A DNA stretch of 64,000 nt from assembly GCA_963764305.1 (NCBI GenBank), contig CAVXSD010000010.1, forward strand, positions 186,001-250,000, read 5' to 3'. The translations under genes were made by a program, and so were the position numbers. Every line of letters starts with the position of its first letter. The stretch's first letter is position 1. Of this stretch, positions 21,702 through 29,996 are shown piece after piece. Source of the DNA: Bog-473 sp963764305 (GTDB lineage: Bacteria; Actinomycetota; Acidimicrobiia; Acidimicrobiales; RAAP-2). The notes under the pieces were generated by a model, which saw nothing but the letters and a program-made list of their open reading frames with translations, was not told where the DNA came from and did no database searches.

Positions 21702-22097
21702 CTACTTGACCTCGACGCTGGCCCCGGCGCCCTCGAGGGCGGCCCTGGCCTTTTCGGCATCTTCCTTGTTCGCCTTCTCCAGGACCGGCTTGGGGGCGGC
21801 CTCGACCAGGTCCTTGGCCTCCTTGAGACCGAGGCTGGTAAGGGCGCGCACCTCCTTGATGACCTGGATCTTCTTGTCGCCGGCGTCGGTCAGGATGACG
21901 TCGAAGTCGGACTTCTCCTCTTCGGCGCCGCCGGCGTCGCCGCCACCGGCCGCCGGGGCGGCAGCGGCCGCCACGGCCACGGGGGCCGCCGCCGTCACGC
22001 CGAAGCGCTCCTCGAAGTCCTTCAACAGCTCGCTCAGCTGGATCACCGAGAGCTCGGCGATCCCGTCGAGGATCTCTTCTTTGGTCAGGGTTGCCAT
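21702..22097 (-). CDS. rplL: Large ribosomal subunit protein bL12 (L7/L12)
   Basis: This 131-residue stalk protein recruits translation GTPases to the ribosome. The N-terminal dimerisation helix (TKEEILDGIAELSVIQLSEL) is followed by an Ala/Gly/Pro hinge at about 38-60. The C-terminal domain contains KIQVIKEVRALTSLGLKEAK and ends in EGAGASVEVK. The start ATG 22097 has an AAGGAAGG ribosome site eight bases upstream. It lies 71 bp after rplJ, the universal order. Confidence 0.97.
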   Translation of the reverse strand: MATLTKEEILDGIAELSVIQLSELLKDFEERFGVTAAAPVAVAAAAAPAAGGGDAGGAEEEKSDFDVILTDAGDKKIQVIKEVRALTSLGLKEAKDLVEAAPKPVLEKANKEDAEKARAALEGAGASVEVK

Positions 22098-22168
22098 CTG
22101 CCTGGCCTTCCTTTCTTTCCTTCGGTCTTGTTTGTTTGTTCGGTTCGGTGCGGAAATGCGATTTCGTG

Positions 22169-22879
22169 CTACTGGGGTGGGGCTTCGGAGGTGCCTGCCG
22201 CCTCGGGCTCAGCTTCCGTCTCCCCGGCGGCCTCCACCGTCTCCCCGGCGGCCTCCACCGTCTCCCCGGCGGCCTCCACCGTCTCCGGCGCGGCCGCTTC
22301 TGCGGGTGCGGCCTCGGCGGCAGGTTCGGCCGGCAGCGTCTCCCCGCCGGCCTGGCGCTCTTCGACGAGCGCCGAGATCCCGTACGCCAAGTTGCGGGGC
22401 AGGGCCTGCAGAAGGCCGGCCATCTGCTGCATCGGTGCGGCCAGGGCGCCCGCCAGGCGGGCCAAAAGCACCTCGCGGGGAGGCAGATCGGCCAGTGCGG
22501 CCAGGTCGCCGGGCGAAAGCAGCGACCCGTCGGCCAGCCCGCCCTTGATCACCAGCAGGGGGTTGGCCCGGGAGAAGTCCCGCAGGGCCTTGGCCACGGC
22601 GCTGATGTCGCCCTGCACGAAGGTCAGTGCGCTGGGGCCGCTCAGGTACTCCGACAGGGGCTGGTACTCGCCGCCGTCGATGGCGAGCCGCACCAGCGTG
22701 TTCTTGAAGATCTTGTAGTCGCCGCCGGCGGCGGCGAGCGCCGTCCGCAGCTCGGCCAGCTCCGCCACGGTGAGACCGCGGTATTCGCTCACGATGGAGG
22801 CCGTTGCCGCGCCCATGCGCGACTTGACCTCGTCGACCACTTCGACCTTGTGTGCCCTTGCTGCGTTCTGCGTTGCCAT
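22169..22879 (-). CDS. rplJ: Large ribosomal subunit protein uL10, with a long acidic tail
   Basis: L10 is the base of the ribosomal stalk that binds L12 dimers. It starts at ATG 22879 (MATQNAARAHKVEVVDEV), preceded by GGAGG. The L10 core covers about residues 1-175, with SIVSEYRGLTVAELAELR and FKNTLVRLA. A tail of about 60 residues rich in Ala and Glu follows. It contains three 7-residue copies of TVEAAGE encoded by a 21-bp direct repeat at about 22219-22284. Typical bacterial L10 is about 165-180 residues, so the tail is unusual. The leader upstream probably carries the autoregulatory binding site. Confidence 0.95.
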   Translation of the reverse strand: MATQNAARAHKVEVVDEVKSRMGAATASIVSEYRGLTVAELAELRTALAAAGGDYKIFKNTLVRLAIDGGEYQPLSEYLSGPSALTFVQGDISAVAKALRDFSRANPLLVIKGGLADGSLLSPGDLAALADLPPREVLLARLAGALAAPMQQMAGLLQALPRNLAYGISALVEERQAGGETLPAEPAAEAAPAEAAAPETVEAAGETVEAAGETVEAAGETEAEPEAAGTSEAPPQ

Positions 22880-23110
22880 CGGTGTCCTCCACCGGACTCG
22901 GCCCGAGTCTCCGGTGCGACGGGTCGCAGGCCGGACGGTCCCGGCATGCAAGGTGTCGCCTCGTCAGGCCGGCCCATCGGGCCGCTTCGGCGCCCTGGGG
23001 CGCACCGGAGGTCTGTGGCGTATCGGATTCTGTGCCCGTCCACCCTGAGGCGGCGAGCTGTGCGGGAAAGCGTAGTACGACAGCCGGAGACTCTCCGGCC
23101 GGGTGCCGGC
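22880..23110 (-). promoter_or_regulatory. Probable L10 leader region between rplA and rplJ
   Basis: This 231-base spacer precedes rplJ where the L10-L12 binding leader resides in other bacteria. Right after the rplA stop a perfect 8-bp stem, GCCGGAGA with TCTCCGGC (23083-23099), may end rplKA transcription. Just before the rplJ ribosome site, accggagactcgg can pair with ccgagtccggt (bulged), which could gate translation. The stems are seen; the regulatory role is inferred from position. A search with the Rfam L10 leader model would decide. Confidence 0.4.
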
Positions 23111-23833
23111 TCAGGCCGTGACGGCGAGCTCCTCTTCGCTGTAGCGGGCCTTCACCGGGTCGATGCGGACGCCGGGGCTCATCGTCGTCGACACGGTGAC
23201 CGACAGGAAGTAACGGCCCTTCGACGACGGTGGCTTGGCCCGCTGGAGCTCGTCGAGGACAGCACGGATGTTGACCACCAGCTGCTCGGCGGTGAAGGAG
23301 GCCTTGCCCACCCGGATGTGCACGTTGCCCACCTTGTCGGTGCGGTACTCGACCCGGCCGCCCTTGAACTCGGCGACAGCCTTGCCTACGTCCGTGGTCA
23401 CGGTCCCGGTCTTGGGGTTCGGCATCAGGCCGCGGGGCCCGAGCACCCGGCCGAGCGTGCCGACCTGGCCCATCAGGTCCGGAGTGGCGATGGCCACGTC
23501 GAATTCCAGGAAGCCGCCATTGATCTTGGCCACCAGGTCGTCGGCGCCGACCTCGTCGGCGCCGGCGGCACGGGCCTCAGCGGCCGCCTCGCCCGCGGCG
23601 AAGACCGCCACCCGCTCGGTGCGCCCGGTGCCCGAGGGGAGCGAGAGCGTGCCGCGCACGATCTGGTCCGCCTTTCGGGGGTCGACCCCCAGGCGGACGG
23701 CCAGCTCGACCGTCTCGTCGAACTTGGCGCTGGACAATGACTGGACCAGCTCGACGGCCTCGGCCACGCTGTGCATCGAATCCCGATCCGCCCTGGTCAG
23801 GCTCTCCTTGTACTTCTTGCCGTGCTGGGTCAT
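23111..23833 (-). CDS. rplA: Large ribosomal subunit protein uL1
   Basis: L1 binds 23S rRNA at the mobile stalk beside the E site and can repress its own operon. The 240-residue protein has the expected length and the family motif GRVLGPRGLMPNPKTGTV near 127-144. KFDETVELAVRLGVDPRKAD lies near the N-terminus and GRYFLSVTVSTTMSPGVRID near the C-terminus. It starts at ATG 23833, 20 bp after rplK, in the standard rplKA pair. Confidence 0.97.
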   Translation of the reverse strand: MTQHGKKYKESLTRADRDSMHSVAEAVELVQSLSSAKFDETVELAVRLGVDPRKADQIVRGTLSLPSGTGRTERVAVFAAGEAAAEARAAGADEVGADDLVAKINGGFLEFDVAIATPDLMGQVGTLGRVLGPRGLMPNPKTGTVTTDVGKAVAEFKGGRVEYRTDKVGNVHIRVGKASFTAEQLVVNIRAVLDELQRAKPPSSKGRYFLSVTVSTTMSPGVRIDPVKARYSEEELAVTA

Positions 23834-23853
23834 CTTCTCTCCTCGTCCGTGCC

Positions 23854-24285
23854 CTAACCGGCGACCTTGATGCCCATGGAGCGCGCCGTGCCGGCGACCT
23901 GCTTCTTGGCGGCATCGAGGTCCCTGGTGTTGAGGTCAGCAAGCTTGGTGGTGGCGATCTCGGCGAGTTGGGCATCCGTGATGGTCCCGACCTGCTCCCG
24001 CCCGGCGGTCGCCGCCCCCTTGCCGATCCCGGCCGCCTGGCGGAGCAGGACAGGCGTCGGGGAGGTCTTCAGCACGAAGCTGAACGAGCGGTCCTCGTAG
24101 ATCGTGATGTCGACCGGGATCACCTGACCACGCATGCTCTCCGTGGCCTGGTTGTACTGCTTGCAGAATTCCATGGTCTGCACGCCGTGTGGTCCCAGCG
24201 CCGTGCCGACGGGCGGTGCCGGCGTGGCCGAGCCAGCCTCGAGCTGGATCTTCACCACGGCGAGCACCTTCTTCTTCGGTGCCAT
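23854..24285 (-). CDS. rplK: Large ribosomal subunit protein uL11
   Basis: L11 binds the GTPase-associated region of 23S rRNA and is needed for stringent-response signalling through Rel. The 143-residue protein carries the N-terminal proline-rich APPVGTALGPHGVQTMEFCK loop, where thiostrepton-type drugs and release factors contact it. It ends with AGTARSMGIKV. A purine-rich ribosome site (AAGGAG) precedes ATG 24285. It follows nusG by about 40 bp. Confidence 0.97.
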   Translation of the reverse strand: MAPKKKVLAVVKIQLEAGSATPAPPVGTALGPHGVQTMEFCKQYNQATESMRGQVIPVDITIYEDRSFSFVLKTSPTPVLLRQAAGIGKGAATAGREQVGTITDAQLAEIATTKLADLNTRDLDAAKKQVAGTARSMGIKVAG

Positions 24286-24324
24286 CGTCCTTGTTCTCCT
24301 TCTCCGGTATCTGTGTCCGGGCGC

Positions 24325-25316
24325 CTAAAGCTTGGCGACCTGGCTGAACTCGAGCTCGACCGGCGTCTCCCGGCCGAAGATGTTGACCAGCACCTTGAGC
24401 TTCAGCTGGTCCTCGTTGATCTCCGAGATCTGCCCCGAGAAATCGGCGAATGGGCCTTCCTTGACCCTGACCGTCTCGTTGACCTCGTACTCGAGGCGTG
24501 CCCGCGTGCGCTTGGGCGCACCGCCCGGGCCACCCTCCACCTTCACCTGGAGGATGTTCTCGACCTCGCGGCGTGACAGCGGAGTGGGCTTGGTCCCCGG
24601 ACCCACGAAGCCGGTGACCCCGGGGGTGTTGCGAATGGCGCCCCAGGTGTCGTCATCGAGGTCGCAGCGCACGAGCAGGTAGCCCGGGAACACCTTCTTC
24701 TGGACCGTGACCTTCTTGCCACCCTTGAACTCGTCCACGTCCTCCATCGGGATCACGACCTCGAAGACACGGTCCTCGATCCCGCGGGAGGCCACGACGT
24801 TGCCCATGTTCGACCGCACCTTGTTCTCGTAGCCCGAGTAGGTGTGCACGACGTACCAGCGACCCGGCCGGTCATAGGGGCTCTCGACGGGAAGCTCCTC
24901 CTCGTCCTCTTCGTCCTTGACCCATCCGCCGAGGTCGCCGTCCTCGTCCGCGGCCGCCTGGCCGTCGGTGGCGTCGAGCACGAGGTCCGGCTCACCCTGG
25001 GCGCGGCCGTCTCCTCGGCGGCGATCTCCACCGCGATCTCCTCGACCAGCGCCTCGTCGACTGCTTCCAGCACTACTTCCTCCACGATTTCTTCCACGAT
25101 CTCCTCGATCACCGCTTCTTCCACGACGGCCTCGAGCTGCGCCTCTTCTTCGGCGGTCACCTCTTCAACCAGGTCTGCGACGACATCGGAATTCACCGCC
25201 GCCTCCTCGGGGGCCGCTTCGGCCTCTTCTCGTTCCGCCTCCAACGCCTCGGCGACGTCTTCTTCGTCGCCGGTCGCCAATGCTTCCTCTGCCTCTGAAT
25301 GCGTCATATCGCTCAT
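24325..25316 (-). CDS. nusG: Transcription termination/antitermination protein NusG with acidic N-terminal extension (frameshifted near 25013)
   Basis: NusG binds RNA polymerase and couples transcription to ribosomes or Rho. Two frames make one product of about 330 residues. From ATG 25316 runs a very acidic Glu/Ala/Val-rich extension of about 100 residues. After a one-base shift near 25005-25018 the frame continues through DLVLDATDGQ to the NGN domain (RWYVVHTYSGYENKV, VFPGYLLV) and the KOW domain (GPFADFSGQISEINEDQLKL). Acidic N-terminal extensions are known in actinobacterial NusG; this one is long. The ATG lies 6 bp after the secE stop. The frameshift is probably an assembly error, as the core is intact. 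Confidence 0.93.
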
Positions 25317-25322
25317 GTCGCG

Positions 25323-25646
25323 CTACTTCGTGAAGAGAAGCGTGATCAGCTTCCCGAAGGCGAGGTTCAACACGAAAATCAGGCTGATCATGATGATCAG
25401 CGTCGTCAGCACCACCGAGGTGTAGTTGATCAGCTCAGAGCGGGACGGCCACGCCACCTGGCGCATCTCGTCGCGCACCTCGCGGACGAACTGCACGGGC
25501 GTCGTGCGCTTGCGTCCCTGTTGCCGGGCTCTCGGTTGGCGCGGACCACCCGTTGTCGAACCAGCGGGCGCTTTGCGGGTAGCCGGAGACCCATCGGCCT
25601 CCATCTGCCCTTGGCGCTGCATCATGCGCTTGGTCTCGCGGTTCAC
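25323..25646 (-). CDS. secE: Protein translocase subunit SecE
   Basis: SecE clamps SecY in the Sec translocon. The 107-residue protein has a basic, disordered N-terminal half. The conserved amphipathic helix FVREVRDEMRQVAWPSRSEL and one C-terminal membrane helix (VVLTTLIIMISLIFVLNLAF) follow. This single-helix form is the common bacterial type. It starts at GTG 25646 after the tRNA-Trp gene and leads the secE-nusG-rplKA series. Confidence 0.95.
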   Translation of the reverse strand: MNRETKRMMQRQGQMEADGSPATRKAPAGSTTGGPRQPRARQQGRKRTTPVQFVREVRDEMRQVAWPSRSELINYTSVVLTTLIIMISLIFVLNLAFGKLITLLFTK

Positions 25647-25691
25647 GACTCTTGCCTCACATACTTCGTTTGCGGGTGGCTACGTCCGGGG

Positions 25692-25764
25692 CAGGGCAGG
25701 AGGGACTCGAACCCCCAACCGCCGGTTTTGGAGACCGGTGCTCTACCAGTTGAGCTACTGCCCT
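25692..25764 (-). tRNA. tRNA-Trp (anticodon CCA)
   Basis: The minus strand folds into a full cloverleaf: acceptor AGGGCAG/CTGCCCT, D-arm AGCTCAACTGGTAGAGC, anticodon loop CTCCAAA on a CCGGT/ACCGG stem, and T-loop TTCGAGT. The anticodon CCA reads UGG. The CCA tail is not encoded. Its place between rpmG and secE is typical of actinobacteria. Confidence 0.96.
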
Positions 25765-25859
25765 CGGTGGGGTGCCTTCGGTTTGCCCTCAAGCAGGTGG
25801 TTCTTCCCCCTGACCTGGGGATCGGCCTGCCAGAGTAGCACCGGCAGCCCCGGGGTGGC

Positions 25860-26024
25860 TCAGCGGGTCTCCTTGTGCAGGGTGTGCCGGCGGTCCCAGC
25901 GGCAGAACTTCTTCATCTCGATCCGCTCACGGTCGTTGAGCTTGTTCTTGGTCGTGATGTAGTTACGCCGTTTGCACATCTCACAGGCCAGTGTGACCTG
26001 GACCCTCTTCTCGTTCTTTGCCAT
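25860..26024 (-). CDS. rpmG: Large ribosomal subunit protein bL33
   Basis: A 54-residue ribosomal protein that begins MAKNEKRVQVTLACEMCKRR and ends HTLHKETR, the typical L33 termini. The start ATG 26024 has AAGGA at 8-base spacing. The first zinc knuckle pair CEMC is present. The second pair, usually CxxC before the HT motif, reads CRWD with only one cysteine. It is therefore a partly decayed zinc-binding form, or has a non-Cys fourth ligand. It lies between tRNA-Trp and tRNA-Met. Confidence 0.95.
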   Translation of the reverse strand: MAKNEKRVQVTLACEMCKRRNYITTKNKLNDRERIEMKKFCRWDRRHTLHKETR

Positions 26025-26074
26025 GTTCAATCCTTCCTGGTCACTGCCCCGAGGGCACCCGTCCCCGGATCTGG

Positions 26075-26148
26075 TAGCGGCGGCGGGACTCGAACCCGCG
26101 ACAACACGATTATGAGCCGTGTGCTCTGACCAACTGAGCTACGCCGCC
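26075..26148 (-). tRNA. tRNA-Met (anticodon CAT), elongator type
   Basis: Cloverleaf on the minus strand: acceptor GGCGGCG with CGCCGCT, D-arm AGCTCAGTTGGTCAGAGC, anticodon loop CTCATAA and T-loop TTCGAGT. The first acceptor pair is G-U, not the C-A mismatch of initiator tRNA, which indicates an elongator. It lies 6 bp from tRNA-Thr. Confidence 0.94.
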
Positions 26149-26154
26149 AGGGCG

Positions 26155-26227
26155 AGCCCCCTGTCGGAATCGAACCGACGACACCAGCCTTACCATGGCT
26201 GTGCTCTGCCGACTGAGCTAAGGGGGC
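26155..26227 (-). tRNA. tRNA-Thr (anticodon GGT)
   Basis: Cloverleaf on the minus strand: acceptor GCCCCCT with AGGGGGC, anticodon stem CAGCC/GGCTG around ATGGTAA, and T-loop TTCGATT. The anticodon GGT reads ACC and ACU. It leads the tRNA-Thr, tRNA-Met, rpmG, tRNA-Trp series. Confidence 0.95.
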
Positions 26228-26313
26228 GCCGCGGCTACGTTCCGCGAAGGGTCAATGATAGCCAGGGCCTGAGGCGAGCTGCCTCCGCTCCCCTGGTTTT
26301 CGCACGTCAACAG

Positions 26314-26319
26314 TACCAT
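26314..26319 (+). promoter_or_regulatory. Candidate leaderless -10 box of the second GNAT gene
   Basis: TACCAT stands six bases before the ATG at 26326, with no Shine-Dalgarno sequence. It fits the TAnnnT leaderless pattern. Confidence 0.4.
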
Positions 26320-26325
26320 CGGCGG

Positions 26326-26850
26326 ATGCGGATCCGACTCGCCGAGCTGGCCGACGCCGAAGCCATCCGGGCCATCTACAACGTCGAGGTGCTCGGGAGC
26401 ACCAACACCTTCGACATGGTGCCCCGCAGCCGGGCCGAGCAGGAAGCCTGGATCCTCGAGCACAGCGGGGTCCACCCGGCCCTGGTGGCCACCGAGTCCC
26501 CGGACCCGCGGGTGGGCGGCCGGGTCGGGGCCAACGGCGAGATCGTCCTCGGCTTCGGCTCGCTCTCGGCCTTCCACGAGCGCTCGGGGTATTCGGCCAC
26601 GGCCGAGAACTCCGTCTACGTCGACCGCGCCCAGCGCGGCAAGGGGGTCGGCAGGGCGCTGCTCGCCGAGCTTCTCGTCCTGGCCTCTGCCCACGGCTTC
26701 CACTCGGTCATCGCCCGGATCGCCGGCCACAACGAAATCTCGATCGGCCTGCACGAGGCGGCCGGCTTCGATCTGGTCGGCGTCGAACGCGAGGTCGGGC
26801 GCAAGCACCGCCAATGGCTCGACGTGGTCGAATTGCAGCGGCTGCTCTGA
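26326..26850 (+). CDS. Phosphinothricin-acetyltransferase-like GNAT
   Basis: A 174-residue GNAT enzyme. The N-terminus (MRIRLAELADAEAIRAIYN) and the body resemble the Pat/MnaT group, which acetylates phosphinothricin, methionine sulfone or similar small amines. The acetyl-CoA loop reads QRGKGVGRALL near residue 105, followed by GHNEISIGLHEAAGF, a group-typical motif. Real substrates of such housekeeping copies are often unknown, so resistance should not be assumed. It begins about 100 bp from the tRNA-Thr gene and converges with the mannosyltransferase gene. Confidence 0.87.
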   Translation: MRIRLAELADAEAIRAIYNVEVLGSTNTFDMVPRSRAEQEAWILEHSGVHPALVATESPDPRVGGRVGANGEIVLGFGSLSAFHERSGYSATAENSVYVDRAQRGKGVGRALLAELLVLASAHGFHSVIARIAGHNEISIGLHEAAGFDLVGVEREVGRKHRQWLDVVELQRLL

Positions 26851-26878
26851 ATCCCTGGACGATGGACCGCCGGCCGGC

Positions 26879-28522
26879 TCAGGATTCGAGCGCCGCGCTG
26901 GTGGCCGGCGGGGCGGCCAGGCGGGACCGGTCGATCCGCCACGATGTCGTCCAGTTACCGAGCGGGAAGATGGCCACCGCCCACAGCACCATGACCGCCA
27001 GCACCATGCTGGCCGGGTCCGTATGCACCAACTCGCTCAGGAGGTCGGCGCCTCCGGTGAGCCCGATGAACGGCGCCACGGTCGACAATCCGAGGACGGC
27101 GTAGAGCCAGCGCCCCGTCACAACGGGCGCCACGAGGATGATCCCCCAGGTGAGGTACCACGGTTGGACGACGGGCCCGAGGAGGACGAAGGCCATCATG
27201 GTGGCGCCCAGCGCTGCCAGCAACCCGATGCGCTCGCGATGCCACAGGCAGTAGAACGCGATGGCGGCGGCGCCGATCAGCCCGATGGCCCGGGTCAGCG
27301 TGAGCACGCCGCCCAGGCCGACGCCGATGCCCACGACGTGGGCCGACCCGCTGATGAGGAGCCCGAAGCCCGTCGCCGGAGCCATCCAGGACCGCACGGT
27401 GCCCGGAGTCCCCAGATTGGCGATCCAGCCCCAGCCGAGACCCGACACCAGGGACAGCACCCCCATGACAGCCACGGTGATCAGGCCGGAGCGAACGACC
27501 AAGCGGGCGCGACGGCGCCAGTCGGCAAACGGCCCCGCCCAATCCCACGCGACGTAGACGATGCCGATGGCCGAAGGCACCTTGATGGAGGCAGCGAGCG
27601 TGCACAGCACCACGCCCCAGGCGGGATGGAACGAGCGCGCCGCCGTGATCCCGGCCAGGAGCAGACCCACCATGATGGCGTCGTTGTGCGCGCCGCCCAC
27701 CAGGGCGAGCAGCGTGAGCGGGTTGAGCACCGCCAGCACGAAGGCCGGGGCCGGGTCCCGGCCGAAGGAGCGGGCGAGCTTCGGGATGCAGTAGGCGATC
27801 AGCGCGATGCCGGCAACGGACTGCAGGCGCAGCAGCACGATGGTGATCAGGGCGTGATGCAGGCTCAGCGACGCGGACAGCCCGGCCAGCATCAAGAAGA
27901 GCGGCCCGTAGGGAGCGGGCGTGTTCGCCCACAGGGGATCGACCCCCGAGACGTACGGCCCCGAGCCCAGTGTTCCCGGCCCGTAGTGGTAGGGGTTGAT
28001 GTGGTGGCTCATCATCTCGCCCTGGGCGGCGTAGGAGAACACGTCCCTGCTGAAGAGCGGTGCCACGACCAAGAGGGGCATGATCCACAGCGCGAGCATG
28101 TAGGCGAGTGGGCGGATCGGCACACCCCCGCGCTCCCGGAGTGTCTGGAAGAGCCCGAACCACACGCGCACGAAGAGGACCATCCCGCCGTAGACGGCGA
28201 CAACGCCCGGCAGCATGAGGGTGGTCGAGGGCCAGTCAGATTCGCCGAAGAACCAGGTGCCCCCCATTTCCAGTTTGAAGGGCGAGCTCGGCAGCGAGGC
28301 GCCGACGCAGATGGAGACGACGGCGACGAAACCCAGGAGCGCGGGCCGGCGCAGGAACGACCAGTCCTCGGGGTCGCCCTCTTCCGCTTCGACGCGCTCG
28401 GTGAGCGTGGCACCACCGGTGAGGCGAAGATGCATCGCATCGGCCCGCATGGAGACACGCCGGAGGCGCGCGCTGACCCGATCGAGAACCGGTGTTGACG
28501 TCGACATCGCGCTCTCGTCCAC
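26879..28522 (-). CDS. MptB-like polyprenol-phosphate-mannose alpha-mannosyltransferase (GT-C)
   Basis: A 547-residue integral membrane protein with about a dozen hydrophobic segments. The first loop contains SRDVFSYAAQGEMMSHHINP and the following PYHYGPGTLGSGPYV, the acidic-loop region typical of the MptB/MptA type of actinobacterial alpha-1,6-mannosyltransferase. These GT-C enzymes use polyprenyl-phosphate mannose outside the membrane to build lipomannan-type cores. Substrate and linkage are inferred by family. A Trp-rich HWxW-like stretch (VVQPWYLTWG) lies late in the protein. The start could be GTG 28522 or ATG 28507. No related glycan genes adjoin it, but a GtrA protein lies 1 kb away. 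Confidence 0.8.
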   Translation of the reverse strand: MDESAMSTSTPVLDRVSARLRRVSMRADAMHLRLTGGATLTERVEAEEGDPEDWSFLRRPALLGFVAVVSICVGASLPSSPFKLEMGGTWFFGESDWPSTTLMLPGVVAVYGGMVLFVRVWFGLFQTLRERGGVPIRPLAYMLALWIMPLLVVAPLFSRDVFSYAAQGEMMSHHINPYHYGPGTLGSGPYVSGVDPLWANTPAPYGPLFLMLAGLSASLSLHHALITIVLLRLQSVAGIALIAYCIPKLARSFGRDPAPAFVLAVLNPLTLLALVGGAHNDAIMVGLLLAGITAARSFHPAWGVVLCTLAASIKVPSAIGIVYVAWDWAGPFADWRRRARLVVRSGLITVAVMGVLSLVSGLGWGWIANLGTPGTVRSWMAPATGFGLLISGSAHVVGIGVGLGGVLTLTRAIGLIGAAAIAFYCLWHRERIGLLAALGATMMAFVLLGPVVQPWYLTWGIILVAPVVTGRWLYAVLGLSTVAPFIGLTGGADLLSELVHTDPASMVLAVMVLWAVAIFPLGNWTTSWRIDRSRLAAPPATSAALES

Positions 28523-28689
28523 GGGGTAGTCAGTCTCGCTTGTCAGTCCGGGCGCTACGACCCGGCGGGGGGGAGGGTGGGCTCACGCCCGGGCAGCAGG
28601 TTCCCGCAATCGATCTGAAACCGCATTGTAACGGCAGTCGGCGGGTCGCCCGGGCCACTCGTCCCAACGGCCGTACCGGCGGAAATGCG

Positions 28690-28772
28690 TGGGCCGGGAA
28701 GGATTTGAACCTCCGTAGGTGTTAACCGGCAGGTTTACAGCCTGCTTCCTTTGGCCACTCGGACACCGACCC
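28690..28772 (-). tRNA. tRNA-Tyr (anticodon GTA)
   Basis: An 83-base class II tRNA on the minus strand. The acceptor GGGTCGG pairs with CCGGCCC, the anticodon stem GCAGG/CCTGC surrounds CTGTAAA, a long variable arm follows, and the T-loop is TTCAAAT. The CCA tail is not encoded. Confidence 0.94.
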
Positions 28773-28826
28773 GCTGGGGACCGAGACTAGCCCGGCCCGG
28801 CACGCCGGACCGGGAGGTGGCGACGG

Positions 28827-28832
28827 TACGCT
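28827..28832 (+). promoter_or_regulatory. Candidate leaderless -10 box of yajQ
   Basis: TACGCT stands six bases before the ATG at 28839, and no ribosome-binding sequence intervenes. Confidence 0.4.
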
Positions 28833-28838
28833 GAGCCC

Positions 28839-29327
28839 ATGCCTACGTTTGACATCGTTTCGGAAGTCGACATGCAAGAGGTACGCAACGCCGTCGACCA
28901 GGCCAACCGGGAGGCCGCCACCCGCTTCGACTTCAAGAACACCGACTCCGCCATTGAGTTGAGCGAGAACGAGCTCGTGCTCCGCTCCTCGACCGAGGAC
29001 CGCCTGCGGGCGCTCCACCAGGTCCTCGACGAGAAGCTGGTCAAGCGCCATGTGTCCCTGAAGGCCTTCGAGGACGCCAAGGTCGAAGAGGCGCAGAAGA
29101 GCACGGTCCGCCAGAAGATCGCCATCCGGGCCGGCATCTCGTCGGACCACGCCAAGCGCCTGAACAAGTTCATCAAGGACCTCGGGCTCAAGGGAGTGTC
29201 GTCCCAGACCCAGGGCGATCAGCTCCGTGTCACCGGCAAGAAGCGGGACGACCTCCAAGAGGTGATCGCCAAGTGCAAGGCGGAGGATTTCGGCATCCCG
29301 CTGCAGTTCGAGAACTTCCGGGACTGA
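28839..29327 (+). CDS. yajQ: YajQ-family nucleotide-binding protein
   Basis: A 162-residue protein that matches the YajQ/UPF0234 family end to end: MPTFDIVSEVDMQEVRNAVD, ATRFDFKNT, IRAGISSDHAKRLNKFIKDL and the C-terminal PLQFENFRD. Members form two ferredoxin-like domains. Some bind cyclic di-GMP (in Xanthomonas) or RNA/tRNA in vitro; the role in actinobacteria is unsettled. It is a single gene with its own promoter and ends next to a tandem repeat shared with the convergent gtrA. Confidence 0.94.
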   Translation: MPTFDIVSEVDMQEVRNAVDQANREAATRFDFKNTDSAIELSENELVLRSSTEDRLRALHQVLDEKLVKRHVSLKAFEDAKVEEAQKSTVRQKIAIRAGISSDHAKRLNKFIKDLGLKGVSSQTQGDQLRVTGKKRDDLQEVIAKCKAEDFGIPLQFENFRD

Positions 29328-29352
29328 GGGCCGGCACCTCCAGCGGCCCGGA

Positions 29353-29449
29353 GGTCAGTGCGGCAGGTCAGTGCGGCGAGGTCAGTGCGGCGGGGTCAGT
29401 GCGGCGAGGTCAGTGCGGCGGGGTCAGTGCGGCGGGGTCAGTGCGGCGT
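29353..29449. repeat. 14-bp tandem repeat, seven units
   Basis: Units of ggtcagtgcggcgg or ggtcagtgcggcga begin at 29353, 29366, 29380, 29394, 29408, 29422 and 29436 (first spacing 13, the rest 14). They fill the gap between the convergent yajQ and gtrA genes and run into the last codons of gtrA. Confidence 0.92.
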
Positions 29450-29959
29450 GGCGGGGGTCGACGCCTCTTCCTCTTCGTGCACGAGGTGCTCGTCGAACTC
29501 GTCGAGCTCGGTGCGGAACATCCGGTTGAACATGAGGAGCTTGGCGACCCAGAAGACGCCGAACGAAAGGACGTTCGCAAACAGGACGAGCAGTGTGGTC
29601 TCGAAGTGGTCCAGCCCGTGCTTGATGGAAATGTGGCGGGCCACCGCGGCGCCCACGATGGAGAACGCGATGCCGATCGCGGCGAGGGTCCAGAAGGGCA
29701 CCACCTCCTTCATGAAATGCGACCGGCCGTGCTTGCCCCAGGCCCACTTCCGATTGAGCCAGTACGACGGGAACGTGGCGACCACATTGCCGAAGATGGT
29801 GCTCGGCACCTCGGTCCACAGGTGCAGCAGGCCGTAGACGATGGCGATGACAACGAGCGAGACGGCGGTCGAGATCACCGACACCATGGTGTAGCGGAAG
29901 ATCTTCCTGCCTTCGTGCGTGTGCAGCCAGTCGTTTACCGCCTGGAGCCGGGTGCGCAC
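29438..29959 (-). CDS. GtrA-family membrane protein
   Basis: A 173-residue protein with four membrane segments. FRYTMVSVISTAVSLVVIAI starts the first, and NVVATFPSYWLNRKWAWG is the conserved GtrA loop between the second and third. GtrA proteins are thought to help flip undecaprenyl-phosphate sugars or to assist cell-wall polysaccharide synthesis. The C-terminus is acidic (EEEE). The stop codon lies inside the neighbouring tandem repeat, so the last residues may vary between strains. The start GTG 29959 has TAAGGT six bases upstream. Confidence 0.88.
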   Translation of the reverse strand: MRTRLQAVNDWLHTHEGRKIFRYTMVSVISTAVSLVVIAIVYGLLHLWTEVPSTIFGNVVATFPSYWLNRKWAWGKHGRSHFMKEVVPFWTLAAIGIAFSIVGAAVARHISIKHGLDHFETTLLVLFANVLSFGVFWVAKLLMFNRMFRTELDEFDEHLVHEEEEASTPATPH

Positions 29960-29965
29960 GGTGTC

Positions 29966-29971
29966 ACCTTA
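29966..29971 (-). promoter_or_regulatory. Candidate leaderless -10 box of gtrA
   Basis: On the minus strand TAAGGT lies six bases before the GTG start at 29959. No Shine-Dalgarno motif is visible. Confidence 0.4.
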
Positions 29972-29996
29972 TCCCGGCCGCCAATTCACGCCCGGT

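Noticed and set aside
26326..26850. Phosphinothricin (glufosinate) resistance determinant
   Set aside because: The protein belongs to the broad Pat/MnaT-like GNAT group, found as housekeeping copies. Sequence alone does not show resistance.
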